Below are positions 1-10,400 of a stretch of DNA of 64,000 nucleotides, in pieces. The translations under genes were made by a program, and so were the position numbers. The notes below the pieces were generated by a model that had not been told where the DNA came from, did no database searches, and saw only the letters and a program-made list of their open reading frames with translations. Each line of letters begins with the position of its first letter. Position 1 is the first letter of the stretch. This DNA is from Nothopassalora personata (lineage: Eukaryota; Ascomycota; Dothideomycetes; Mycosphaerellales; Mycosphaerellaceae), in NCBI GenBank assembly GCA_033816765.1, contig CM066287.1, forward strand, positions 3,348,001 through 3,412,000. The letters run 5' to 3'.

Positions 1-2271
1 CCGATTCAGCTGCTTAGTGGTCATAAAGTACTCCAAGTTCTTGTGATCCGTGAACACCTTCACGGGTTCGATGGTGTCATCATCCGCCTCGCAGGCCAAC
101 TCCGGGCGCCATTCCTCGAAGGCCTTAATAATCGCTAGAAGCTCCTTGTCATAAATCTCATAGTTGCATTCCTGCGGGCTCAGCTTCTTTGAATAGAATG
201 CTACAGGGTGAAGCACGCCTTCCTCGTCGTACTGAGAAAGCACTCCGGCGTTCACGAAATCTGATGAGTCCGTTTCGACTACTGTTTGCCTACCGGGCAC
301 ATAGTGTGCGAGCATACCGGCTTTGCTGAATGCTGCCTTCAGAGCGTCAAATGCTGCTTGGCATGCTGGTGTCCAGTCAACCCTGCGATTCTTGTGATTA
401 CTAGGTCCATTTGACTTGGTCAATTCGGTCAGCGGCGCTGCGAGGCGTGAGAAGGCCTCGATGAACCGTCTGTAAAAGTTGGCGAATCCGAGGAACGCCT
501 GCACATCCTTGAGGTTGGAAGGTGCTTCCCATGACTGGATACATTCAAGCTTCTCTGGGTCCATTTCGATGCCATCTGGGGTGATAATAAGTCCCAGGTA
601 CTTAACTCGCTGCTGGTGGAACTCGCACTTGTCGATGTCGACCGTCAGTCCGGCATCCCTCAATTTTGCTAGTACCTTGCGCACATGTTCGATGTGCTCC
701 TCCAGTGTGTCGCTAAAAATTAAAACGTCGTCCAGGTACGCGGAGACGAAGTCATCCAGGTGTTCTTGTAACACGCTGTTAATGTATGACTGAAACGACG
801 CAGGGCCATTGCATAGGCCGAATGGTAACACAAGACATTCGTACACCCCATATCGTGTAGCGAATGCTGTAAGCCATTCGTGCCCTTCTGCAATGCGAAG
901 CTTGTTGAAGGCTGCGACGATGTCCAGCTTCGTGAAGTACCTCTTGCCGTGCATGCGGTTCAGTGTCTCTTGGATTAGCGGTATAGGGTACCTGTTCTTG
1001 ATAGTGATCGCATTGAGTCCTCGGTAGTCGATGCACACGCGCAGTCCACCGCCTGGCTTTCTGACTACCAGTACTGGTGCCGGCGATTGGCTCGTCTTCT
1101 GTCCTGCTGGCCGGACTTTGCCTTGTTGCTCCTGTTCGGTGACCCACTTCTTGACTGCTTCATTCTCCTGAGGCGCCAGTCCGTAGGGCTTACGGTATGG
1201 CGGTTCTTGGGGCCCATCAGGCTTGATGTGAATTTCGTGGTCGATTCCAGGTCTGTGAGGAGGAAGTCCTTCATGGTCTTTCGCTGAGAATGCATCTACG
1301 AGATCATGGTATTCTGGTGGGAGCTTCTCCTTCGGGTTATGGTTGAACTCCTTGTTCAGGAACTGATCCAAGTCATCAGCTGCCATTGCGCTCAGCTTGA
1401 TCTCACCATCGCCTTCTTCGTCCTCTTTGCCGGTAGATAGTATGTAGAAACATTCAGCGCCAGGTCGGTGCGCGTACATCTCGAAGGCGCGCTGCGTGAC
1501 GCCTATACACTCGACTTCCTCATCATCGTCGTACAGGCCCATCGAGGATAGGTTCAGTTCTGCTTCTGCCCCTCCTGCCGTGAAGCTGCGATCATCGGTG
1601 AAGGGCTCTGGTCCATATTTCATTGCTTCCTTACGTTGTCGGTGTCGATGGTTCAGGGACTGGACTGTTGTCGATGTCTTGTTCTTAAGACAGTGACCAA
1701 AGCAGTAGTCTGATCTGAGTGCCACTTCACCGGTCTCCCAGAAAATGTTTGGGTTGTGCGTGCTCAGCCACGGCAGGCCCAGGACGATGTCGTATTCGAG
1801 GTCGGTTATGTAGCATAGCATTTGCTCGTGATGACCGTCGATATCAACATCGACGAGGGCTACGTGCGTGATGCGACGTGCAGCAGCCTTACCATCCCCA
1901 AGGGTCAGGTTCTTGTTGCGCACAAGGGGTATCAAGGGTATTCTGTGTTTGCGTGTGAACTTCCAGTCGAGAAAGAGAGAGGTGGAAGCAGAGTCTACAA
2001 GGCCTCGTGCCTTCCCATGCTGTATCATTACTGGGAGTACTATGTGAGGGTGTACATCTGGTTGCTGCGGCTCCAATGCGCAGGCCGATATCTTCAGCTC
2101 CTCACCATAGTCTGTATCCGTGTCTTGCTCTTGCACTCTGTGTCTCTCAATCTCATGCTCTTTCTGTCCTTGGTTGTTCGGTTGACCACTGTCTGCCACG
2201 CTTAGGCAGTGGCCTCGCCATTTCCCTGCCCGGCGGCCAGGGAACTGAGGTTGGTGTTGCCTCCGTTGTTG
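1..2271 (-). CDS. Ty3/Gypsy retrotransposon Pol polyprotein, partial (protease, reverse transcriptase, RNase H)
   Basis: This frame is open from just after a stop at 2274-2272 down to base 1 with no stop, and it continues beyond the window, where integrase would be expected. It lies in the -1 frame relative to gag, so it is probably made only as a Gag-Pol fusion by frameshifting. In order there is an aspartic protease with active-site sequence LVDSAST (Asp codon at 1995), a reverse transcriptase with VLVVRKPGGGLRVCIDYRGL, LPFGLCNGPASFQ and the catalytic YLDD (around 730-743), and the start of RNase H with ETDSSDF (around 262-280), AFYSKKLS and a DHKNLEYF segment near base 40. The order protease-RT-RNase H fits Ty3/Gypsy (Metaviridae). 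The frame shows no RIP-type stop codons, so the copy looks young. It replicates the element through an RNA intermediate. Confidence 0.93.
2184..2226 (-). other. Predicted -1 programmed ribosomal frameshift signal (gag to pol)
   Basis: Read on the minus strand, the gag codons CAG GGA AAT contain the heptamer G GGA AAT (2226-2220), a match to the X XXY YYZ slippery rule. After a 7-nt spacer (2219-2213) comes CCACTG (2212-2207), which is complementary to CAGTGG (2191-2186). An alternative nested pairing is CTGCC (2209-2205) with GGCAG (2197-2193). The gag stop codon (2204-2202) lies in the loop. Slipping back one base at the heptamer enters exactly the open pol frame. What is seen is heptamer, spacer, hairpin and frame; function is inferred. 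Confidence 0.75.
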
Positions 2272-4235
2272 TTACGCGGGCGCGGTGGGCGATAGTCGCC
2301 GTCGTAGCCATACATCGGGCACTCGGTATTGCTGGATAAGTGGGGTCCGGTGCGGCATCGGTAGCACTTGCCCTGCTTCTTCAATTCCTCGCGACCCTCA
2401 TAGTTGAGCGGTGGGAGGTCCCGAAGGTGAGCTGGCAAGTCTTCCTTCTTCTTGGTGCCTACGTACTGTGGTGGGCGCTGAACGACGGCGCCGGCAGCAC
2501 CAGCGGCTGCAGCTGCAGCTGTGTTGCCCTGGTTCTGGTTGCCGTTGCCGTTGCCGTTCTGGTTGCCTCCTCCATTGCCGCGTGGGCGGTTGTTGTTCTC
2601 TTGAGGGTACAGCTGCTCGGTCTCGTAGAACTGCTCGTCCAGTGCAGTGCACTCTTCGATCACGTCCTGCATGCTGTTCAGACGTCGGTCCACCTCGCGG
2701 TCTCCGAAGGTCTTGATGTAGTAGCGCTTGTTGAGGCGTGTGCGGAACAGCATCAACTCGGTCTCGTCACTCCAGTCAACCCATGCCCTCAGCTTGGAAT
2801 AGCGTGCGAAGAATGGGACGAAGTTCTCCTTCTGAGCCTGTTTGCAGGTAGTGATGTCCACTGCAGCCTTGGTGGCCTCGTTGCGGACGCCGTACTGTCG
2901 AGTCATCCAGTCCAACAGTTCTTCGCCAGTCATGAACTCGTTGAAAGCCTGGTGCCCGGGGATGGGGATGCGAGGCTTCACAGTCTTCTGCACCTCACCG
3001 TCCGTCCATCCATACAGGAAGCGTAGGGCGTCCTGTTCAGTGCGGAACGTCGCGACTGTCAACTTCAGCAGGATGCTTGTGTACCAGCTGTCATAAGTCG
3101 GGTCGTCATCGTTCTTGAACTTCTTTGGGTCAGGCACACCCTTGCCGATCTTCATGCTGCGGTCGAGGGTGGGGTCGATGTTGATGAGACGCTCCGGCAG
3201 GTCCACGAGAGGTGTCTGCTGCGTGCGGTTGCTGCGACCACCGCCTGACCGCTGCGTGCCTTGTGTGCCTTGGCGCTCATCACGACGTGGTCGGTCATGG
3301 TCACGACCACGGCGATCCCTGTCCTTGTCTCCATTGCCATCGTCATCATCGTCTCCTCCGCCACCTCCTCCTGCTGCCGCCTCACGGTACCGACGCTGGA
3401 GCACCTCGAGTGAGGTCTCGCGGGGTGGTGGTGATCGTGGGCGTGAGCGTGGGCGCGAGCGCGAACGACGTCCTCGTGCCTGGTCCTCTGCTGCTTGCAG
3501 ACGGACCTTCAGGTCATCAACCTCAGCTTGTAATGCCTGGCTCTTCTTCTTCTCCGAGTCGGTGATATCGGCGAACTGCTGACATAGCTCGTTCGCATCC
3601 TTGTACTTCTTCTCGACAGCCTTGAGTTTGAGGGTGTCGGCGTTCTTATTCTTAAGGTCCTGGGCCATCTTCGCGAGGGCGGTCTGTTCGGTCTTGAGCA
3701 TCCCGTGGATGCGATCGTACTCGGCATACAGCGTACGGTACTGCTTGTTCTGAAGTGCATTGGCGCGTTGCATCACATCGAGTTGTTGGCTAGATATGAT
3801 GGCAGTGTTGAATCCTCGTAGCACGAAATCGTGGACGGTCTTCGGGTGTTCCTTGGTCAGTGTGGCCAGGTCTTCGGCGGTGATGTTCTGGAAGTCGGCG
3901 GCAGCGATGTGTTCGGCTTCGTCGTGTGAAATGAAGACTGGTGTGTCCTCCTCTTCTCCCACCCTGGGCTCGAAGAGTTCTGTGAAATCAAGCTCACCGT
4001 TCTGCTCCCTGTCTTGTGCTTTGTTCCATGCCTTGTCCAGCTCTTGCTGAAGCGCGACACCGGTGTCAACTGTGACTCGCCGAGTGTCGTCTCCTTGTGT
4101 CTGACTGTCGAAACTGGAGAGGTCGGGGAAAAGAGAGGTGCGCTTGCCTTGTGTCTGTGACTGCTGGGAAGTCATGTTGTTTCCTTCAACGCGGCCTGTT
4201 GCTGAGGCCTTTGGTGCGTTGGTTTCCTTGGGCAT
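2202..4235 (-). CDS. Ty3/Gypsy retrotransposon Gag (capsid/nucleocapsid) protein
   Basis: An intact 677-residue frame starting at an ATG 353 nt inside the element's LTR edge. Gag proteins form the virus-like particle and package the RNA. The N-terminal third is hydrophilic with a probable coiled coil (around residues 150-250), followed by an arginine/serine/proline-rich tract and a Gly/Asp-rich linker. The middle (around 370-540) looks like the helical capsid core of Gypsy Gags. An Ala/Asn/Gln-rich low-complexity stretch follows. Near the C-terminus is a zinc knuckle, CYRCRTGPH followed by a Cys, with spacing C-x2-C-x4-H-x6-C; this is two residues wider than the usual last gap. The stop sits in the loop of the frameshift hairpin, 15 nt after the slippery heptamer. 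Many shadow frames in this region are ignored. Confidence 0.9.
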   Translation of the reverse strand: MPKETNAPKASATGRVEGNNMTSQQSQTQGKRTSLFPDLSSFDSQTQGDDTRRVTVDTGVALQQELDKAWNKAQDREQNGELDFTELFEPRVGEEEDTPVFISHDEAEHIAAADFQNITAEDLATLTKEHPKTVHDFVLRGFNTAIISSQQLDVMQRANALQNKQYRTLYAEYDRIHGMLKTEQTALAKMAQDLKNKNADTLKLKAVEKKYKDANELCQQFADITDSEKKKSQALQAEVDDLKVRLQAAEDQARGRRSRSRPRSRPRSPPPRETSLEVLQRRYREAAAGGGGGGDDDDDGNGDKDRDRRGRDHDRPRRDERQGTQGTQRSGGGRSNRTQQTPLVDLPERLINIDPTLDRSMKIGKGVPDPKKFKNDDDPTYDSWYTSILLKLTVATFRTEQDALRFLYGWTDGEVQKTVKPRIPIPGHQAFNEFMTGEELLDWMTRQYGVRNEATKAAVDITTCKQAQKENFVPFFARYSKLRAWVDWSDETELMLFRTRLNKRYYIKTFGDREVDRRLNSMQDVIEECTALDEQFYETEQLYPQENNNRPRGNGGGNQNGNGNGNQNQGNTAAAAAAGAAGAVVQRPPQYVGTKKKEDLPAHLRDLPPLNYEGREELKKQGKCYRCRTGPHLSSNTECPMYGYDGDYRPPRPRNNNGGNTNLSSLAAGQGNGEATA

Positions 4236-4588
4236 CTGTTGCTTAGTGCCTTACCGTGTTCCGTGTTCTGAATCCGTTTGCCTCTGTTGCGATGTTGCGA
4301 GTCGCGAGTTCTGTATCTACGCCGTGCGCGGTTCTGTGAGTCTGTTCCTGTTGTTACGCGTCCCTTACCTGGATCCGCGATCTGGGTAGGGAGGTAGAAC
4401 AAACTGTAAGGGCGCGCGTACCATAGGGTCCGAATGAGATAGTTGTTGTTCTACGAAGCTACGAAAGAGGAGCGCGAGGCGCGGCGGATAGATAAAGCAA
4501 CGCCAAGCCGCGCTAACCCGATGCGGAAGGTCCGAGGTTCCGCCGGGACGACGCATCGTCAGTGAAGGGTCGCGGGCTGCCCGTGACA
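4236..4588 (-). repeat. 5' LTR and untranslated leader of the Gypsy element
   Basis: Upstream of gag (on the minus strand) is 353 bp of G/C-balanced, non-coding DNA whose outer end reads TGTCACGGGC at 4588, the TG typical of an LTR terminus. Immediately beyond, at 4589, composition switches abruptly to A/T-rich DNA, marking the insertion edge. The inner LTR end (CA) and primer-binding site could not be fixed without the second LTR. A TGG at about 4423 is a weak PBS candidate only. Confidence 0.6.
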
Positions 4589-5160
4589 TAAAGTTTCCTT
4601 ATATAATAACCTATAATATATTAAGCTAGATATACTCTTTACTATATGCTCTATATAGTAAAGTCTACTACTAAAGTCTTTAAATACTAAGTTTTAAAGC
4701 TTAAATACTTTCAAAAATATAGAAATAATAAGTATAAGAAATCTTATTATCTCTTATATTATAGTATAGAAAAATTTTATAGAAGATATATCTAATTTAA
4801 ATAGAGACTATTATACTAATAGACTTTATTATAAGAGGTAGAAATAGTATATACCTATTAGCGCTAGTACTATAGAGTTAAGATCTTTTAATAGTAAGAT
4901 ATCTAATTAGAAGCTCCTTAGCTTAATATATACTAATCTTATACTTACCTCTTATCTATACTCTATAAAAGAGATAAGAAAGACTAGAATATATAAGTTC
5001 TAACATATATCAAGTAATAGTACCTTAGTTATTCTTAATTTGGTATAAGTATACATAAATCCCTATAAGCCTTTTACTTAGCTACATACCGTAAAGTAGG
5101 ATATTAGGCCCATTTTCATATGAGAGTATGCTATTTAGATCCTTAGTATAGCATTTCGCT
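4589..5160. repeat. A/T-saturated, probably RIP-mutated tract
   Basis: The bases are overwhelmingly A and T with many TA steps, short homopolymers and repeated TATA/CTTA-like words, and no frame of any length. The composition contrasts sharply with both sides. This is the signature of repeat-induced point mutation (C to T in duplicated DNA), a premeiotic process known in Pezizomycotina. The original repeat is unrecognisable. The uncorrupted Gypsy element sits directly against it. Confidence 0.75.
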
Positions 5161-6100
5161 TACGTCCCTAGTCGAGTCGTAGAGATATCTGGATTCTATG
5201 TTTAAGAGATTGTGCACGACGTGCGACCGTGCACGACACGCGCAAGACCTCTACAGAATCAATCCCAGCAGCGAGTCCGCAAAAATCCTCGCAGGGCCGA
5301 ATTGAAGCACCGTGGCGTGCATAGGCGCATCTTAAAGCACACTGCGTGCATAATTTTGGGCCGTGCAAATTAATACTGGGAGCAAAATAGATCGAACACG
5401 AAGGAAGTGACAATTGCGAACTAATAAAAGTACTCGCGGCTCCTAGCTACTGACGCTTCGGCGGCCCGACTGCCTTGGAATTTTGGCGAGAGAATCTGCG
5501 TTATTATTGTTGCAAGTTGCCTGCAGACATCTAGTCAATCGTTCCCTGGCCGTCTTCCACAGATACCCATTCGTGAATGCGTCCCCGAACATTGCTGCTG
5601 TCGAGTGGCGGACGTAGAGCGTGGACTTATTCAACATGGCCGGGGCAGCGGGAAGACCGCAACGATAGTTTTCTTGCTGCGTTGAGGAGGAAAAAGTAAA
5701 AGGCCGTGACGCCTCTGTAGAGAGCCCGGATACGAGGCTTTCTGAAGCTATACACCACACCATTCAGCATTCAAGGTCCTTTGACCAGGATTCAGACCAG
5801 ACTAAAGAATCCAACACTTTGAGGTGACTACCTAGTGTGCGAAGTCTCAGGCCTCGAGTCGAACGGAATGCAAAGCGTTGGGCTTCCAGAGCGACTGGAG
5901 CTAGGCATCAAGTCCAACAGATCGGGTCGTTGCTGTACAAATTGAATTCCTGGACCAGCGAGCACTGTCGTTCCCGCGTCACGATAATCCATCAAGTTTC
6001 GATTTGCAGGAGGCCAGTAACTGTGCTTCCCTAGCTCCTGATTGCTCGATGACATTTCAAGGCACTTCTGGTCCCCAGCACCCATCTGGCCGAGGCATAC
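5161..6100. other. Region without a supportable gene
   Basis: Composition returns to normal here. Two minus-strand frames exist (5443-5763, 106 codons; 5828-6085, 85 codons), but neither shows a motif, splice pattern or family I recognise. They may be chance frames or decayed coding sequence. The 3' flank of the aminotransferase ends at 6101. No RNA gene was seen. Confidence 0.5.
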
Positions 6101-7312
6101 CTACACTTGCTTGCTACCTACTACCTCCGCTATACCCTCTAACCCTGCCTTCAAGTGACACCACGTGGGCCAACCAAACCCAAGCCGGAAGTAAATGCCA
6201 TCTTCACGCTCGAACCAATGGCCAGGCCCAACGTACACTCCGTGCTCATCAAGCAGCTGTGCACAGAAATCGCGCACTGCGCGGTTTCCACGTCCGTCTG
6301 CGTCACCGCAACTGGACCGGTTCTTCACCCGCATGAACCCCATCACGCCGGCCTGTGGACGCACCCATTCCACGCTGCCGTTCAGACGCTCCACCCACGC
6401 TTCCACGTACGCCAAACGCTGCTGCATGTCTTGACGCGTCTCGCGTAACAGGACGTCGCTCCGAGCCAGGATCTGCTCTGCAATCAGCTCGTCTAGGACC
6501 GATCCGCTAATGCACATCTGCTCCTTGGCAGCCAGGAAGCGGAGCTGGAGCTCAGGGTCGGTGGTGCATAGCCAGCCAATGCGTATGCCGGGCACGCCAT
6601 ATACCTGAGCTTGTTAGCGTGAGGTCCCTTCCGTGCGGTGCAGGAGGGTCAGTCATACTTTGGACATGGACGACACCACCACGACCTGGGGGCCGAGGCT
6701 TGCCGCCGAAGGAATGCGACCTGCATGCTCGTCATATGTCAGGCTGGCGTACGTTTCATCCACCAGCAAGTGACATTTGCTGTTTCGAGCTAGCTCAGCC
6801 AGCCCGTGCAATACTGCCGCATCCAGCACTGTCCCTGTAGGATTGTTGGGAGAGCACACGCTGATCAGTTTCGTGATCCCAGGCCGAATGGCCATGGCTA
6901 CCTCGTTAAGGTCCAGCTGCCAGTCGGACTCCATTTGCAAGTCGATGTAAGTGATGTCGCACCCGATTGCGCGCGGCGTCTCCAAGCTCGAGGCATAATT
7001 GGGCCTCGTGATGATGAGGTGATCGGTGGAGCGCAGCAGAGACGTCGCAACGATGAAGAGCGATATTGAAGCTCCGGCCGTCACAATCACGTCTTCTGGA
7101 GTGATGTGATTTCCGGCGGCTTTTGCCACGAATTCTCGAATCTTTTCACTCCCTTTGTGGGGTGTGTAGCCGAGTGGTAGGTCGAAAGGTATTGTTACGC
7201 CCAGGCTGTTCAGTGTTTGGTCAGAGATGGCGCTCTCCGACAGGTTGTACCGAATGACTGCGCCGACTTCTTCAGGCGCCTCTTGCTCAATGATCATGCG
7301 CTGGTAGTCCAT
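6101..7312 (-). CDS. PLP-dependent class I/II aminotransferase
   Basis: Two exons (7312-6659 and 6604-6101) joined across a 54-nt intron give 385 residues. Fold-type I aminotransferase landmarks are visible: a Gly/Ala-rich phosphate-binding segment TAGASISLF (around 80), SPNNPTGTV around the conserved Asn (around 158), LLVDETYASL (Asp that contacts the pyridine N), and SMSKVYGVPGIRIGW, whose Lys forms the internal aldimine and whose Arg lies in the usual downstream position. The intron falls right after the catalytic Lys codon. The start is the ATG at 7312; a slightly longer frame begins only with TTG. The enzyme is predicted to transfer amino groups between amino and keto acids in the cytosol. 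It lies 97 bp downstream of the ABC transporter stop on the same strand and next to NRPS-region genes, so a role in making a non-standard amino acid is plausible. The substrate cannot be assigned. Confidence 0.88.
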
Positions 7313-7409
7313 GGTCGATGACAAGAATTGAAGGTCATTTCACAAAATGTACATATGTATATTGTACAATGCCAGTCGAAGCGACTCTAATTACGATATT
7401 CTAGGCGCA

Positions 7410-10400
7410 CTAGTTCTGCTGTGAAGAAAAGAGCTCCTCGAGCTTCTGTCTCTCCCCACTCTCTTCACACATGGCACGAAAATAGGTGCCTTGCTGCCAC
7501 AGCTGTTGAGGACTTCCCATTTCGGCAACACGCCCCCGGTCTAAAACCACCAGTCGGTCAAAGTCCGCGACTGTGCTCAGACGGTGAGCTATGACCAGGA
7601 GCGTGCTGTTCGTTATGCATGCACGCAACGCTCGCTGCAGCTGCTGATCCGTTCCCATGTCGATGCCGCTTGTTGCTTCGTCGAGCACTACTACCTTGGC
7701 AGGCTGCACGATGAGTCGCGCCAGACATAGTAGCTGCCGCTGCCCTTGGGATAGATTATTTCCACCTTCCAACACAGGATCGTGCAGCTCCCCGCTGACC
7801 TGCACTTGTCGCAGTGCAGCGTATAGCTCTGCATCGTCGTGCACGTTGAAGGGATCCAAGTTGCTCCGAATGGTGCCAGCAAACAATACTGGTTCTTGCT
7901 GCACAATGGCCATGCGGGAGCGCAATGCCGCCAGGTCAAGCTGGGAGATGTCCACTCCATCTATGCAGATCCTGCCGGACGTCGCCTCAGTCATGCGGAA
8001 TAGGGCCATGGCCAACGACGACTTGCCCGCGCCGGTGCGTCCGACAATACCAATCCTTTCGCACGGACTAACGTCGAATGTGATGCCCTTGAGTACTGCT
8101 GGCGACTCTCCATACTTGACGACAAGATGATGAAACCCAACCTGACCCGCTGAGGGCCAGGTTGCAGGGGGAAGCAGTCCTGCTGTCCTCTCCGTCTGCA
8201 CCTCGCAGTACTCCACAATCCTCTCAGCAGCATTCATCTCCAGCTCAGTGGTCGTGAATCGCTGTATGGCCGCCATGATATGCCCGGAAAGCTGGAGCGT
8301 CGATGCCATGATGAAGCCGGCCAGAGCAGCATCAGCACTCTCCTTCAACACAATCATCGCGGCCACGGCAACAGCAAAGCCAGCACCAACTGCGCCTATG
8401 CGCAGGGCAATCCATTCGTTGAACATGAGCAAAAAGTACGAAGCAGTGGTCGAGTCATCGATTTTATCATCCATTCGGGCGACAAATTCTTCGCACTTCC
8501 CGAACCCACGGATTGTGGAGATTCCTAATAGTGCAGAGCTGAATTGGTCGTATATCGGCGACCTCGTCACGCTCTCAAGCCTTTTCAAGCTTCTTGCCAC
8601 TTGAAGGTAGGCCGTCGTGAGCCAAGCACTCAGTCCCATACACAGTGCACCAACAACGATGATGATGGGAGAGGCCCAAATCCCAACCGCAACGGTTGAG
8701 AGCAGGTTCAATACCGCAGTTGCCAGATACATCATTGCATACGGCATCTCGCTTTCAATGGTATAGAAGTCGGACGTCAGACGATTCAGCAGTCTCCCAA
8801 CCGGGACTTCATCCAGCCACGAAATCGGGGTATGCAGGATAACGGAAAGCAACGTCGAGAAAAGGCTTTTGGCGGCTTTGATCGATCCTAGGAGAACAAA
8901 ATATTGCTGGACCATGCTGAAGAATGCGGACCCGAAAGCGAGGAGCACGTATATCGCGAGATATGTTTCGGTATCGAGGCGAGTTCCAGAATGGCCCAGG
9001 CTATTGTAGTGATGTGCCAGCATCGGTTGCTGTTCCAGCCTAGCCAGGCCTTTCGCAGAAGCATTTTGATCACTGGTCCAGAGTTTCAGCCACCAAGATT
9101 GTCCGACAATAATGATTTGCGTGAGTAAGAACAGCAGTCCGATTCCAAACCAAAGCTTATATCCGCCGCCAGCGACAAAGAACGCTGCATACACCCGACC
9201 TTTGACTGCACCCTGCTCCATGTGCTCCAAAGTGTGCGAAGAAGACAAGGCGTCCGGAAGCACCATTGCAGTAGTATCCTCGTACTCTGTCGAACACTCT
9301 GATGCTTCGTACGACATGGTTTCGACAGTCTCGACGCCTATTGTTGGCTCTTGAACAATACGTTCCGCAACTGTCGCCTTGCGATCTCCAAGGACTACAG
9401 AGATGCTGGCTTCTTCCTCGCAGAGTCTTGCGTGATGAGTGGCAAGAATCCTCGTCCTTCCGATGCTCAGCTCTCCCACCAAGCCATGGTCGAGAATGTG
9501 GCGACCGACATGAGGATCGACGGCACTGAAGATGTCATCCAGTATCAGGATCTCGGCACGTGAGTACAATGCGCGCGCAAGTGTCACTCGCCATCTCTGC
9601 CCGCCACTCAGCTTGGTACCTCCACCTCCGACCAGTGTTAAATCCTTGTCCGGAAGTCCTTCGATGTCAGTGACCAATGCACAGGCCCAAAGTGTGTCTA
9701 GATACCGCCGGTGATGAAATGGCAAGCCGAACAGAATATTGTCCCTGATCGTATTGTTCTCAAGCCAAGGAGTCTGAGCCACATATGCAGTTGTCCCTGG
9801 CACCACCCAAGTCATCTTATGTCTTTGTTGAGGAGGGCGATTGATTGTCCCACGAACGATGCCAGCTTCGCCAAGTATTGCTTTGAGGAGTAGGCTCTTC
9901 CCGGATCCAGTGCCCCCTGTGATGACCGAAAGTGCGCCGATGGGGAACGTGATGTTCAAGTCTTCCAGTACGGCACTGGACGGTGCGGCTTGCGTCGCGT
10001 TGGGCGGTGCAATCGAGACGTTAGCCAGTGTGACATTCTCGGTAGTTTGAACTACGGTGTCTGTTGTCTCCGCTGCGCGCAGGTAAAGATCAATTCGTTG
10101 AGCAGAGACGGCAGCATCCAGCATGGCAGTAACGGTGCCCGGTATGCTCGAAAGCGTTACCTCGAGCGAGCTGAAAACTGCAAGGCTTACAAACGCGACA
10201 GAAGGCGTAAGATCTCGGTAGAGGATGGCGTAAGTACATAATGTGACAGCCGCGAAGAGTATGGGGCTTGAGATCCAGCATGCAGTCAAAAGCAGGTTGT
10301 TCAAATATGCAGCCCAGACCAAGCGCAGCTCATGGTCTCGGATGCCGCCAATTTTTGCCTGCCACTGAAATTCATGTGCTGCAAGTTTGATCTGGCGAAT

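Noticed and set aside
2340..3026. 228-codon plus-strand frame rich in Val/Leu/Ala
   Set aside because: It is the antisense shadow of the Gag low-complexity region, with no start context or family match of its own.
5443..5763. 106-codon minus-strand frame as a gene
   Set aside because: No motif, no splice support and it borders a RIP-like tract; kept only as part of an unassigned region.
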